From the NCBI GenBank assembly GCA_036394315.1, contig DASWFI010000007.1:1-64000 (forward strand): 64,000 bases of DNA, given 5' to 3'. This document shows positions 29,666 to 39,517 of this stretch, in pieces. How positions within the stretch are numbered: position 1 is the stretch's first letter; each line of letters starts with the position of its first letter. Source of the DNA: DASWFI01 sp036394315. GTDB lineage: Bacteria; Patescibacteriota; Doudnabacteria; UBA920; O2-02-FULL-48-8. The notes under the pieces were generated by a model. That model made no database searches. It was not told where the DNA came from and was given only the letters and a program-made list of their open reading frames with translations. The position numbers and the translations under genes are program-made.

Positions 29666-29694
29666 AAATAGAGCCTTCAAAAAGGCTCTATTTT
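29666..29694 (+). terminator. Terminator of lemA-htpX
   Basis: AAATAGAGCCTT and AAGGCTCTATTT around a CAAAA loop, then a T run. The next 110 nt up to recX show nothing secure; an Arg-rich stretch on the minus strand changes frame. Confidence 0.8.
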
Positions 29695-29806
29695 GTTTTG
29701 AAGACCCTAGCGCGGCCAGCCTTTTCTCATTCTCGCAGCCCATCTTAATCTTCTCGCCTCTTTAATTCTTGCGCTTTACGCCCGGTCGAGAATATTTTGC
29801 AATATC

Positions 29807-30235
29807 TCATTTCTGCCTATTCGAAATTATTTTACTTATTATTTCTGAACGAAAACCTTTGCGTTGCAATTTCTGGGCGAGTTTTAATTTATCTGTTTCT
29901 TTTTCTCGCTCAACCACTCGCATTGCTATCTGCAATTCGTCCTCGACGGACAAATTTTCTTTTAACAAAATTTCTGCTTCATTGCTTGCAATCCCCCGCT
30001 GCATTAGTTTAGCCTTAAGCATATAGAAACCAAAAGTTTTATTTCGTAGCAATTCATCCAGATACATTTGGGCAAAGTTCTCATTGTCAAACAGCTTTTC
30101 ATGGGCTAATTTTTGGATAACAGCCGCTACAACGTCACGATCAAAGCCTCGCATAAGAAGCTTTTTGGTCAGCTCTGCCGAATGATGTGGCCTGATTTTC
30201 AGCAACTTTATGGCTTTTTCATAAGCTTTTTCCAT
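29807..30235 (-). CDS. recX: Regulatory protein RecX
   Basis: 142 aa, all helical, three-helix repeats: AIKLLKIRPHHSAELTKKLL, RGFDRDVVAAVIQKLAHEKL, then FGFYMLKAKLMQRGIASNEA and a final KLAQKLQRKGFRSEII repeat. It modulates RecA filaments. recA itself is not in the window. Divergent from clpC with a 68-bp gap. Confidence 0.88.
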   Translation of the reverse strand: MEKAYEKAIKLLKIRPHHSAELTKKLLMRGFDRDVVAAVIQKLAHEKLFDNENFAQMYLDELLRNKTFGFYMLKAKLMQRGIASNEAEILLKENLSVEDELQIAMRVVEREKETDKLKLAQKLQRKGFRSEIISKIISNRQK

Positions 30236-30262
30236 GATACTTGACCTTTATATACTAAGGAC

Positions 30263-30292
30263 TTGACTTATCTGGTATAATATAAGTATAGT
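30263..30292 (+). promoter_or_regulatory. Promoter of clpC
   Basis: TTGACT and TATAGT with an 18-nt spacer; an overlapping extended -10, TGGTATAAT, lies at 30273-30281. Either places the start 4-16 nt before the ATG, with no Shine-Dalgarno and no CtsR or CIRCE site seen. Confidence 0.5.
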
Positions 30293-30303
30293 ATATCTCA
30301 AAT

Positions 30304-32826
<2,523 letters not shown>

Positions 32827-32847
32827 ATTAGTGTTCAGAAAATCTAA

Positions 32848-32882
32848 AAAAACTAGGCAGGGAATTCCTTGACCTAGTTTTT
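32848..32882 (+). terminator. Terminator of clpC
   Basis: AAAAACTAGG and CCTAGTTTTT, with an inner CAGG/CCTG block. Also usable for the minus-strand gene that ends at 32916. Confidence 0.8.
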
Positions 32883-32915
32883 CATATTTCTTGCCTTGTT
32901 TGCAACAAAGAAATC

Positions 32916-33104
32916 TTATTTGTGTGAAAGTTGCCAACTGTCCCCGACTAACCGGGAAGAGTCAGTGCTATCTAAATTATATGCGCTCACGAAGATGAGC
33001 CACTTACCAGCACGAGCAGTATATTCCGGATATTCTCCAACTTTTCGCTCTGCAAATAGCCAATAAACGTCTTTTACGTGTGAGGGCTTGATTTCTTCTG
33101 TCAT
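32916..33104 (-). CDS. Small protein (62 aa) next to DUF3800
   Basis: Start taken at the ATG of MTEEIKPSHVKDVYWLFAER; a longer in-frame extension would overlap the DUF3800 gene and run through the candidate RNA at 33171-33248, so it is rejected. The segment EYPEYTARAGKWLIFVSAYN resembles the GKW-I-FV motif of putative phosphothreonine lyase-domain (DUF1917-like) proteins, but the protein is far too short for the full domain. Function unknown. Confidence 0.55.
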   Translation of the reverse strand: MTEEIKPSHVKDVYWLFAERKVGEYPEYTARAGKWLIFVSAYNLDSTDSSRLVGDSWQLSHK

Positions 33105-33136
33105 ATTTATAGAATACAGACAATTTGACTCTGCTA

Positions 33137-33164
33137 TTGACAAAGCCTCAAAACCAGCTATAAT
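33137..33164 (+). promoter_or_regulatory. Consensus promoter of a candidate small RNA
   Basis: TTGACA and TATAAT, both exact consensus, 16-nt spacer. No plus-strand gene follows, only the structured RNA ending at 33248. Confidence 0.75.
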
Positions 33165-33170
33165 GTAATC

Positions 33171-33248
33171 AAACATCAGCTGAACACCGACCTTCCGGCG
33201 GGTCTCTCGCAAGAGATAGGCTGTTCCACCTAACCATGGTGGTTTTTT
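33171..33248 (+). ncRNA. Candidate small RNA, about 78 nt
   Basis: Between a consensus promoter and a terminator. Predicted fold: GAACA/TGTTC closes a junction with GACC-TTCCGGCG-GGTC and TCTC-GCAA-GAGA (GNRA tetraloop), then CCACC-TAACCAT-GGTGG and TTTTTT. It lies antisense to the spacer between the DUF3800 gene and the 62-aa ORF, so it could act on their mRNA. No known RNA family recognised. Confidence 0.6.
33226..33248 (+). terminator. Terminator of the candidate small RNA
   Basis: CCACC and GGTGG around TAACCAT, then six T on the plus strand. Confidence 0.7.
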
Positions 33249-33816
33249 AATTGGTCTGGATTTTTTGTAGAATACCTTTCTGAAACACCCACTCAAATTC
33301 TTTTGTGTATTTCTGGCCTTCCAAATAATCCCTGACAAATCCAGCAATAGCGTCAGCAAGACGAAGCAAGGGATCGCTTTCGTCTCTCATGCCTCGGACT
33401 TTGCGAACATTAATGCGAAGATGTCTTAAACTTGCGGCAAATTGCATGGCTTCGGGATATCTCAATCCATCAACCACAATTGTCGCTTTATAATCAGCTT
33501 CACCAGCTTTCATTAAGATAGCACGAGCAGTTGCTAAAATCGTAAGGTCAAGATAGGCACTAGTATGCTCGTAGCTAGCGAAAAATAATGAATTGATAAA
33601 TAGAGGCGAGGAAAAAATAGCTTTAATGTATTCAATCTTTCGAGAAAAAACTGCACGCCGCCACTTCTTTAAGCTTTTACCGGTTTCTTTCTCAATCCGT
33701 TCAGCTTCAGTAGTAAGTTTATCACGCTCGTCATCTGTCACGACCAAGGCAACCAAAAATAACTCACCCTTGGTATCCTGACCTGTTTCGTCTACATAAC
33801 AATAGAGCTTTTGCAT
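33247..33816 (-). CDS. DUF3800 domain protein
   Basis: 189 aa, full domain length. KLYCYVDETGQDTKGELFLV at the start carries the conserved D-E pair; TIVVDGLRYPEAMQFAASLR and the C-terminal LLRLADAIAGFVRDYLEG carry the A-D-x-x-A-G motif. The fold is RNase H-like and members occur in mobile and defence contexts, but no activity is established. It lies in an accessory spot with the 62-aa ORF and the candidate small RNA. Confidence 0.9.
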   Translation of the reverse strand: MQKLYCYVDETGQDTKGELFLVALVVTDDERDKLTTEAERIEKETGKSLKKWRRAVFSRKIEYIKAIFSSPLFINSLFFASYEHTSAYLDLTILATARAILMKAGEADYKATIVVDGLRYPEAMQFAASLRHLRINVRKVRGMRDESDPLLRLADAIAGFVRDYLEGQKYTKEFEWVFQKGILQKIQTN

Positions 33817-33901
33817 TTTTTAACTGCTTTTTTTCATTTGCCAAGAAAATCTATTATCCAACATTTTAGGTACTCGAGTCTTGTTCGATAACAGGTTCTC
33901 T

Positions 33902-33992
33902 TGGCGGAGAGAGTGGGATTCGAACCCACGGGACGGCTATTAACCGTCGCAGGTTAGCAACCTGCTGCCTTAAGCCACTCGGCCATCTCTCC
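33902..33992 (-). tRNA. tRNA-Ser (GCU)
   Basis: 91 nt, class II with a long variable arm, encoded CCA. Anticodon stem GCAGG/CCTGC, loop TTGCTAA, anticodon GCT. Acceptor GGAGAGA/TCTCTCC, discriminator G. Confidence 0.96.
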
Positions 33993-34004
33993 ACGATACA
34001 GCTA

Positions 34005-34034
34005 ATTTTAGCCCAAATTTGAGGCTTAAGTCAA
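34005..34034 (-). promoter_or_regulatory. Promoter of tRNA-Ser (GCU)
   Basis: TTGACT and TAAAAT, 18-nt spacer, minus strand, about 12 nt before the tRNA 5' end. Confidence 0.6.
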
Positions 34035-34050
34035 TTATGCTACACTAAAT

Positions 34051-34083
34051 TTGACTTTGTAACAAATTTTCAGGATAATCGTC
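34051..34083 (+). promoter_or_regulatory. Sigma factor gene promoter, housekeeping and possible ECF
   Basis: TTGACT (34051-34056), 17 nt, GATAAT (34074-34079). Overlapping it, GTAAC and CGTC (34080-34083) are 16 nt apart, the layout of an autoregulated ECF promoter (AAC ... CGTC). Confidence 0.5.
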
Positions 34084-34090
34084 TTAGTTT

Positions 34091-34636
34091 ATGACGGAAG
34101 AACAGTTAAAACAAATATTCAAGGAAGCTCAAAATGGCGATACAGCGGCCTTTGCCTTGATTTACGACCATTTTTCTGCCAAGATTTATAAATTTATATT
34201 CTTCCGCGTCGGCCACAAAGAAGTTGCCGAAGACGTTCTTTCCGATACTTTCGTTAAGGGTTGGCAGAAAATCAATCAAGTAAACTCCCCTAGCGCTCTC
34301 TCCGCCTGGCTCTATCAGATCGCGAAAAATAACATCATTGACTATTATCGCCTAAAGAAAGAAACTGTGGCGCTGGAAGATGTTCAGGATTTTCTCGAAG
34401 ATGAAGTTAATCCCATCGATCTGACCAGCCTGAATATCCAACAGAAAAAAATCCTCGATGTTCTGCATGAATTACCGGCTGAGCAGCAAGAAGTGATTAA
34501 ATATAAATATTTTGAAGATTTATCAAACGAAGAAATAGCCTACATTCTCGGCAAAAATGAAGGTACCATACGAGTAATCCAGCATAGGGCCTTAGCCAAG
34601 CTTAAAGAAATACTTCAGCAAAAATATGGAAACTAA
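34091..34636 (+). CDS. ECF-type sigma-70 family factor
   Basis: 181 aa: sigma2 region DTFVKGWQKINQVNSPSALS with FALIYDHFSAKIYKFIFFRV before it, and sigma4 region LPAEQQEVIKYKYFEDLSNE then EIAYILGKNEGTIRVIQHRA. No sigma3. It overlaps the next gene by 11 bp, whose product is membrane bound and may act as its regulator. The leader is about 5 nt, so leaderless or nearly so. Target promoters unknown. Confidence 0.94.
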   Translation: MTEEQLKQIFKEAQNGDTAAFALIYDHFSAKIYKFIFFRVGHKEVAEDVLSDTFVKGWQKINQVNSPSALSAWLYQIAKNNIIDYYRLKKETVALEDVQDFLEDEVNPIDLTSLNIQQKKILDVLHELPAEQQEVIKYKYFEDLSNEEIAYILGKNEGTIRVIQHRALAKLKEILQQKYGN

Positions 34637-35570
34637 GGACGAATTAATTGAAAAGCTTTTGAAAAGCGTGTCGCGGACCCAAGTCCCCGCTTTTGACTTT
34701 GCCCGCGTCCGCAATCAAATTCTGGATCGAATATCAGTCCCGCAAATGGCCAAGTCCGGCGTGCTCGCCAGACTCAATGCCTTCGTTCCTTATTTGCGCA
34801 TGGGCGGGGGTGTCTTGGCTTCCCTACTCATAGTCACAAGCTTAACATTGGCCACTTCTGTAGCAGCGCTGCAGAGTGCTCCAGGCTCAATGATTTATCC
34901 TTTGAAAAAAATTGTGGAGAACATCCAATTACGATTAGCTCCGGCAGACCAACGGACGAATCTCCAGCTGAAATTTGCCGACAACCGCGCCGATGAATTA
35001 CAGCAAGTTTTGGATCAAAATCAGCAAGGCAAAATTTCTAATCAAGAAGCAGAAACCATCGTGGCTAACACTGTTAAGGAATTACAAAATACCACTGCCG
35101 CTGCGATTACTGCCAACAAAACCAAGCCGAAATCCAATTCTATAGTCAATAAACTGGCGAATATCAGTAACAAATTACTGGCTGCTTCCGTTCAAAGTGA
35201 AGGACAGCTCAAAATCGAATTGGAAAAGGCTTTCGAATCCACAAAAATCACACAGGAAGAAGCTATCAAAAACCTCGAACAAGCAGGCCTCAAGGTAGAA
35301 AACGCTCCTATAACTATAGATGACTTCGTCAAAGCCTCGGGCAAATTAACCGCGGTCACTACCGATTCTGTAAGCATTGGCACAGCCAAATTCCTTTTAA
35401 CCAAAGATACTAAATTCACGGGTTTGGAGGCTAAAGATTTGAAAGCGGGAGTATTAGTTGACATAAATGGTCAAATCAAAGATAATAAATCGTACGCGGT
35501 CCAAATAACCAAACTCTCTGAAATCAAGACAGAAACCACTGCTCCTGCTACCACGACTGTAACTCAGTAA
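34626..35570 (+). CDS. Membrane protein with DUF5667 and DUF5666 regions (possible anti-sigma)
   Basis: 314 aa. Cytoplasmic N-terminus with VRNQILDRI-type helices, one membrane helix (about residues 56-78, GGGVLASLLIVTSLTLATSV), then APGSMIYPLKKIVENIQLRL and an acidic helical part as in DUF5667, and a C-terminal beta-rich SGKLTAVTTDSVSIG ... KAGVLVDINGQI as in DUF5666. The overlap with the sigma gene and topology make it a candidate membrane anti-sigma factor; this role is inferred. Confidence 0.82.
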   Translation: METKDELIEKLLKSVSRTQVPAFDFARVRNQILDRISVPQMAKSGVLARLNAFVPYLRMGGGVLASLLIVTSLTLATSVAALQSAPGSMIYPLKKIVENIQLRLAPADQRTNLQLKFADNRADELQQVLDQNQQGKISNQEAETIVANTVKELQNTTAAAITANKTKPKSNSIVNKLANISNKLLAASVQSEGQLKIELEKAFESTKITQEEAIKNLEQAGLKVENAPITIDDFVKASGKLTAVTTDSVSIGTAKFLLTKDTKFTGLEAKDLKAGVLVDINGQIKDNKSYAVQITKLSEIKTETTAPATTTVTQ

Positions 35571-35585
35571 GCTTTATTACTTTTC

Positions 35586-35725
35586 TAATTATGGATTAAA
35601 ACCATAATTATTTATCCGCGGAAGCTTTTAAAGCGAAAGCGGAATCTCAGCCGCTGAAATAAAACCCCAAAAGGGGGGCTGAAACTCATATGAAGACGAG
35701 TCCACAGGTAAAACTGTGGGCTTTT
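35586..35725 (+). other. Structured intergenic region before tRNA-Ser
   Basis: Hairpins in series: TAATTATGG/CCATAATTA; GCTTT-T-AAAGC; CAGCC/GGCTG enclosing CCCC-AAAA-GGGG; CTC/GAG; and CCACAG-GTAAAA-CTGTGG then GCTTTTC, a likely terminator. No ORF over 20 codons with a start site. It may be the 3' untranslated end of the sigma operon or an independent RNA; it matches no riboswitch class I can recall. Confidence 0.5.
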
Positions 35726-35774
35726 CTTATCCTGAAAAAAAAGGTAAAATTAAGCAGTATCCCATTGGTACCAA

Positions 35775-35864
35775 GGTGGGGTCGCATAGTGGTTTAGTGC
35801 ACCGGTCTTGAAAACCGGAGTCGGTTAACGCCGACCGAGAGTTCGAATCTCTCCCCCACCGCCA
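35775..35864 (+). tRNA. tRNA-Ser (UGA)
   Basis: 90 nt, class II, encoded CCA. Anticodon stem CCGGT/ACCGG with loop CTTGAAA, anticodon TGA; acceptor GGTGGGG/CCCCACC, discriminator G. Confidence 0.96.
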
Positions 35865-35876
35865 GAAAGACAAAAT

Positions 35877-36356
35877 ATGCAAAATCAAAAAATACCTGAA
35901 ACTTTAACATGGAAAGCGCCGAGTCATATTAAACACCAACGTTCTTCTGCTTGGTATTTAATATTCTCCCTGTGTGGATTAGCACTTCTCGCATTCGCTT
36001 TTTATATTCGAAGCATAACTGCGGGTTTAACTTTTTTTCTAATTGTAGTTGTATTGCTCATAATCTCAACCCAGTCCAGCCGCGAAGTCACTTATAAGGT
36101 CACGAAAACCGGAATTGCAGCCGGAAACATGATCTATCCTTTTAAGATCATTAAAAGATTTTGGATTATCTACAACCCGCCGGAAGTGAAAACATTGCAT
36201 TTCGAAACCACGGCTTACTTAAACAGTCAGGTCACGCTACAGCTGGGACCACAGGATCCAGTAGAGCTCAAATTAGTGCTTGGGGGCTACTTACCGGAAG
36301 ATATAGAGATGGAAGAGTCTATTACCGAGAGCCTGGCCAGAAGGCTGAAGATTTGA
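35877..36356 (+). CDS. Two-pass membrane protein, unknown function
   Basis: 159 aa. Polar N-terminus, two closely spaced membrane helices (about residues 27-43 and 48-66, LIFSLCGLALLAFAFYI and ITAGLTFFLIVVVLLIIST), then a cytoplasmic beta-rich domain VTYKVTKTGIAAGNMIYPF that resembles PH-like bacterial membrane proteins. Not assigned to a family with confidence. Lies 12 bp after tRNA-Ser and before tRNA-Arg, same strand. Confidence 0.72.
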   Translation: MQNQKIPETLTWKAPSHIKHQRSSAWYLIFSLCGLALLAFAFYIRSITAGLTFFLIVVVLLIISTQSSREVTYKVTKTGIAAGNMIYPFKIIKRFWIIYNPPEVKTLHFETTAYLNSQVTLQLGPQDPVELKLVLGGYLPEDIEMEESITESLARRLKI

Positions 36357-36377
36357 TAGTATTTACAAGTTAAACAA

Positions 36378-36452
36378 GCGCTCGTCGTTCAACGGATAGG
36401 ACTCAAGCTTGCGGAGCTTGTAATCGAGGTTCGATTCCTCGCGAGCGCACCA
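36378..36452 (+). tRNA. tRNA-Arg (GCG)
   Basis: 75 nt with encoded CCA. Acceptor GCGCTCG/CGAGCGC, anticodon stem CAAGC/GCTTG with loop TTGCGGA, anticodon GCG. Most bacteria use ACG with inosine at this position, so a G34 version is unusual. Confidence 0.93.
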
Positions 36453-36503
36453 GAAAAATGATATTATACTTTTAAGAGCGGCATACATTTGCTGTTTTTT
36501 TGT

Positions 36504-36509
36504 TATAAT
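36504..36509 (+). promoter_or_regulatory. Extended -10 of recG
   Basis: TGT-TATAAT six nt before the ATG at 36516; no good -35. Predicts a leaderless recG mRNA. Confidence 0.6.
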
Positions 36510-36515
36510 GAACCC

Positions 36516-38558
36516 ATGTCATTTGACCTTTCCATCCCAATAGAACAACTTTACTTAGTAGGTCCTGCGCGGGCCAAGCTTTTGAAAAATCTTGGCATTG
36601 AAACGCTGAACGATCTGCTTTTTTATTTTCCTCGGGCCCACCACGACCTTTCGAAATTTACATCAATCATAGACCTGAAAGCCGGCGAAAACGCCAATAT
36701 CAAGGGCCGAATTTTGGAAGTCAAAAGCTTTCGAACCAAAGTCCGCCGATTCAGCCTGACACAAGCATTGGTGGAAGATGGGACGGGAAGCATTATTTGC
36801 GTTTGGTTCAATCAGCCTTTTTTGGCCAAAGTTATAAAACCGCATGAAGAATTCGTTTTCTCCGGCAAAGTAACAATTGCCAAAAATAAACTACAATTGC
36901 AAAATCCAGTTTACGAACCAGTGCGAGCCGAACAAATTCATACCTCGCGATTAGTCCCGCTCTACTCCCTCACTGCCAGCCTGACTCAAAAACAACTTCG
37001 TTATATTATTAAAACTTACCTGGACAAGGTTATTCTGCCGGAATATTTACCAGCTGATATTTTGCGCAAGGAAAAACTGTTTAGTCAGGATAACGCAGTC
37101 AAGACTTTTCATTTCCCCCAAGATTATGCTTCGCTGAAACTTGCGCAAAGCAGACTGGCTTTTGACGAAATTTTTCAAACACAACTGCGCGTCATGCGCT
37201 ATAAAAAACAACGCGAATATCGCTCAAGCGTGAAAATTGATACCAGCATCGACCTCTCCCAAAAAATCAAACAACTCCCTTTCGAGCTGACCGATGGACA
37301 AAAAGTCGCTTTGAGTGAAATCATTTCAGATTTCAAAAAACCTTTTCCTGCCAACCGTTTGCTCGAAGGCGACGTGGGCAGCGGCAAAACGATCATTGCG
37401 GCTCTGGCTATGTGGCTTGTGGCTCAAAACAACCTCCAAACAGCTCTGCTTTCGCCTACCGAGGTTTTGGCCACCCAGCACTACAACAATCTGGTTAATT
37501 TTTTCTCAGCGGATAATATCGACGTTGCCCTGCTAACTTCCACCCAATCAAAACTAAATGGTAATCCGGTTTCCAAGGCTACAGTGTTGGCACAGATCAA
37601 ATCAGGACAAGTAAAAATTGCCATCGGCACTCATGCTTTGCTGGAAAAACAGGTAGATTTTAAAAATTTAAGCTTGATAATTATTGATGAGCAGCATCGA
37701 TTTGGAGTGGAGCAACGATCAGCATTAAAGCAAAACAGCAATGCTCATTTGTTGACTATGAGCGCCACTCCTATCCCCCGCACCTTGGCATTAACCCTGT
37801 ACGGGGATCTGGACTTATCCATATTGAAAGAGTCGCCCGCAGGACGGCAAAAAATCGTTACCAGGATCGTTTCCGAAGAAAATCGAGCGAAGGCTTATGA
37901 ATTTATCGCCCAACAGATCCAATTAGGCCGCCAAGTATTCGTTATTTGTCCGTTAGTCGAAGAGTCAGATAAACTTGGAGTAAAATCCGCCACAGCTGAG
38001 TACAAAAAACTTTCTACAGAAATTTTCCCGCAATTCAAAGTCGGGTTACTACATGGACGGCTAAAACCTGCGCAAAAAGAAAAAGTCATGGCAGAATTTA
38101 AAGACAATCAACTGCAGATTTTAGTTTCAACTTCCGTCATCGAGGTTGGAGTCGATGTGCCTAATGCCACGGTCATGATGATCGAAGGCGCAGAACGATT
38201 TGGTTTGGCTCAGTTACATCAATTCCGCGGTCGCGTTGGCCGCGGCGAACACAAATCTTATTGTTTTCTTTTTTCCGACGATCCGCAGTCTCTGACCAAT
38301 CCCCGACTTCAGGCGATCACAGAAAGCATCAATGGCTTTGAACTGGCGGAAAAAGATTTGGAAATTCGAGGTGCTGGCGATTTATACGGCACCCAGCAAA
38401 GCGGTTATAACTTCAAAGTTGCCACTTTAAACAATTTGGATTTGGTTCAGCGATCACGGGACTATGCTGAAGCTTTACTTGACTCTGATATGGAATTAAA
38501 AAAATATCCCCTCCTGAAACAAAAAATCGAAGCCCAACCAATGGTGCATCTGGAGTAA
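36516..38558 (+). CDS. recG: ATP-dependent DNA helicase RecG
   Basis: 680 aa. The start is the ATG of MSFDLSIPIEQLYLVGPARA; an earlier in-frame TTG contains the -10 box and is rejected. Wedge/OB domain (GENANIKGRILEVK), Walker A LLEGDVGSGKTIIAA, DEQH box IIDEQHRFGVEQR, TMSATPIPRTLAL, and the RecG C-terminal QFRGRVGRGEHKSYCFLF and DLEIRGAGDLYGTQQSG. It remodels stalled forks and recombination intermediates. Length normal. Confidence 0.97.
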   Translation: MSFDLSIPIEQLYLVGPARAKLLKNLGIETLNDLLFYFPRAHHDLSKFTSIIDLKAGENANIKGRILEVKSFRTKVRRFSLTQALVEDGTGSIICVWFNQPFLAKVIKPHEEFVFSGKVTIAKNKLQLQNPVYEPVRAEQIHTSRLVPLYSLTASLTQKQLRYIIKTYLDKVILPEYLPADILRKEKLFSQDNAVKTFHFPQDYASLKLAQSRLAFDEIFQTQLRVMRYKKQREYRSSVKIDTSIDLSQKIKQLPFELTDGQKVALSEIISDFKKPFPANRLLEGDVGSGKTIIAALAMWLVAQNNLQTALLSPTEVLATQHYNNLVNFFSADNIDVALLTSTQSKLNGNPVSKATVLAQIKSGQVKIAIGTHALLEKQVDFKNLSLIIIDEQHRFGVEQRSALKQNSNAHLLTMSATPIPRTLALTLYGDLDLSILKESPAGRQKIVTRIVSEENRAKAYEFIAQQIQLGRQVFVICPLVEESDKLGVKSATAEYKKLSTEIFPQFKVGLLHGRLKPAQKEKVMAEFKDNQLQILVSTSVIEVGVDVPNATVMMIEGAERFGLAQLHQFRGRVGRGEHKSYCFLFSDDPQSLTNPRLQAITESINGFELAEKDLEIRGAGDLYGTQQSGYNFKVATLNNLDLVQRSRDYAEALLDSDMELKKYPLLKQKIEAQPMVHLE

Positions 38559-38571
38559 TGGATCGCCCTGC

Positions 38572-38600
38572 TTGACTTGCGTATTTTTATAGCGTAAAAT
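38572..38600 (+). promoter_or_regulatory. Promoter of the 38.6-39.2 kb cassette
   Basis: TTGACT and TAAAAT, 17-nt spacer. Leader of about 45 nt with an AGGAGG Shine-Dalgarno. Confidence 0.7.
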
Positions 38601-38648
38601 TATCCTATTGTTCGTTATATGGTCACCATATCTGACAGGAGGTCACTT

Positions 38649-38846
38649 ATGCCCCAGCCGGAACTCAGCCGCAAGCAGCGCAAGCAACTGGCCAACTTCA
38701 AGAGCGAGATGGCTCACCAGGGCGTGCACAACCGTGTGCAGTTCGATGCCTTCGTTAAGAAGATGAAGCCGGAGGAATACACGCGCATTGCGGGGCTGAT
38801 TCCACACGCATTCCCATCTCCGCAATCGGCGGCTCGCGCATCGTAA
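38649..38846 (+). CDS. Small basic protein (65 aa), unknown
   Basis: Start chosen at ATG because AGGAGGTCACTT precedes it. 65 residues starting MPQPELSRKQRKQLANFKSE, helical and basic, ending in a Pro/Ser/Ala-rich tail. Not recognised. High GC and strong Shine-Dalgarno separate it from recG upstream. First gene of a two-gene cassette. Confidence 0.65.
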   Translation: MPQPELSRKQRKQLANFKSEMAHQGVHNRVQFDAFVKKMKPEEYTRIAGLIPHAFPSPQSAARAS

Positions 38847-38942
38847 GATCAACGTCGGAGGAGTCGTGGACATTCGCCCACCCTGACTAACACTACTGTA
38901 ACCCACTCCAACATCAATTCCGACCACAGTATGGAGACAGTA

Positions 38943-39224
38943 GTGGATACATTCGAACTTCGTCCTTCCGTCAAAGCGGTCGTTCAGAACGACCTTCTCT
39001 CCCAGAACCTCAAACAAGGAACAGAGGTGACGCTCGGTCGAGCCAGTCTCAGCGGCGCGCTTGCGAAAATCGAAGGCAGCAACAAGTACGACGTGATTGC
39101 TGAATTCGATGCCGAAGCCGTCGAGGAAATAAAGAAGCAGGCAAAGGAAGCGCGCAAGATGGCCGCTATGTACTGCAGCGAGCCTGTGGTCCGTCGTCGT
39201 CCGAACATGCAACGCGTCTGGTAG
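38943..39224 (+). CDS. Small protein (93 aa), unknown
   Basis: GTG start favoured because GGAG lies 6 nt upstream; the ATG at 38931, four codons earlier, has no ribosome binding site. Sequence VDTFELRPSVKAVVQNDLLS then TEVTLGRASLSGALAKIEGS suggests a small beta barrel, followed by a helix (EAVEEIKKQAKEARKMAAMY) and a basic tail. Not recognised. GC-rich; followed by a long structured region. Confidence 0.6.
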   Translation: MDTFELRPSVKAVVQNDLLSQNLKQGTEVTLGRASLSGALAKIEGSNKYDVIAEFDAEAVEEIKKQAKEARKMAAMYCSEPVVRRRPNMQRVW

Positions 39225-39459
39225 TCTACGCCGACCTTTAAAAGCCTGAGAGACAGATCCGGGGAAGGAACTGTCATTCTGCCTTTTAGACTTTTAACGG
39301 TGTTGCTCTAGGGTGAGAGAACGACCTTGCCTACCGGATCCAGACAGTTCCGGTAAGGAATCGACTCAGTACCCGCGGGGCAGCCTGGGTGCTCTTTCCC
39401 AGAGAGTCACCCAGCATTTTCACGCCAGTGGATCGCATCGATCCCTGGCTCTTTTTTTT
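39225..39459 (+). ncRNA. Structured RNA-like tail of the cassette
   Basis: At least four stable hairpins and no ORF: AAAAG/CTTTT enclosing GACAG-A-TCC ... GGA-A-CTGTC (about 39239-39289); TACCGGA/TCCGGTA (about 39341-39364); CTGGGTG-CTCT ... AGAG-CACCCAG (about 39389-39416); and the terminator. GGAACTGTC in the first hairpin is complementary to GACAGTTCC in the second, so an alternative fold exists. Confidence 0.55.
39424..39459 (+). terminator. Terminator of the cassette
   Basis: GCCAG-T-GGATCG and CGATCC-CTGGC around CAT (one bulged T), then TCTTTTTTTT. Confidence 0.85.
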
Positions 39460-39517
39460 GAGAATTATTTAGTAGTTACAGCAATTCCGCCCTTTTGTCT
39501 GCACAATGGTGGCAAAA

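Noticed and set aside
29695..29806. Small Arg-rich gene after recX on the minus strand
   Set aside because: The plausible peptide needs a frameshift and there is no start signal of its own beyond an ATGA overlap; too little to support.
33105..33359. Long ORF of 147 codons overlapping the DUF3800 gene
   Set aside because: The upstream part overlaps an established domain in another frame; only the last 62 codons look protein-like.
35586..35725. Hammerhead ribozyme from the GCTGAAACTC segment
   Set aside because: The required CTGATGA and GAAA core order is not present.
39255..39280. TCCGGGGAAGGA as the SRP RNA core
   Set aside because: The SRP domain needs a GGAA loop with asymmetric internal loops AGG/AGCA; here the loop is longer and the flanks pair fully.
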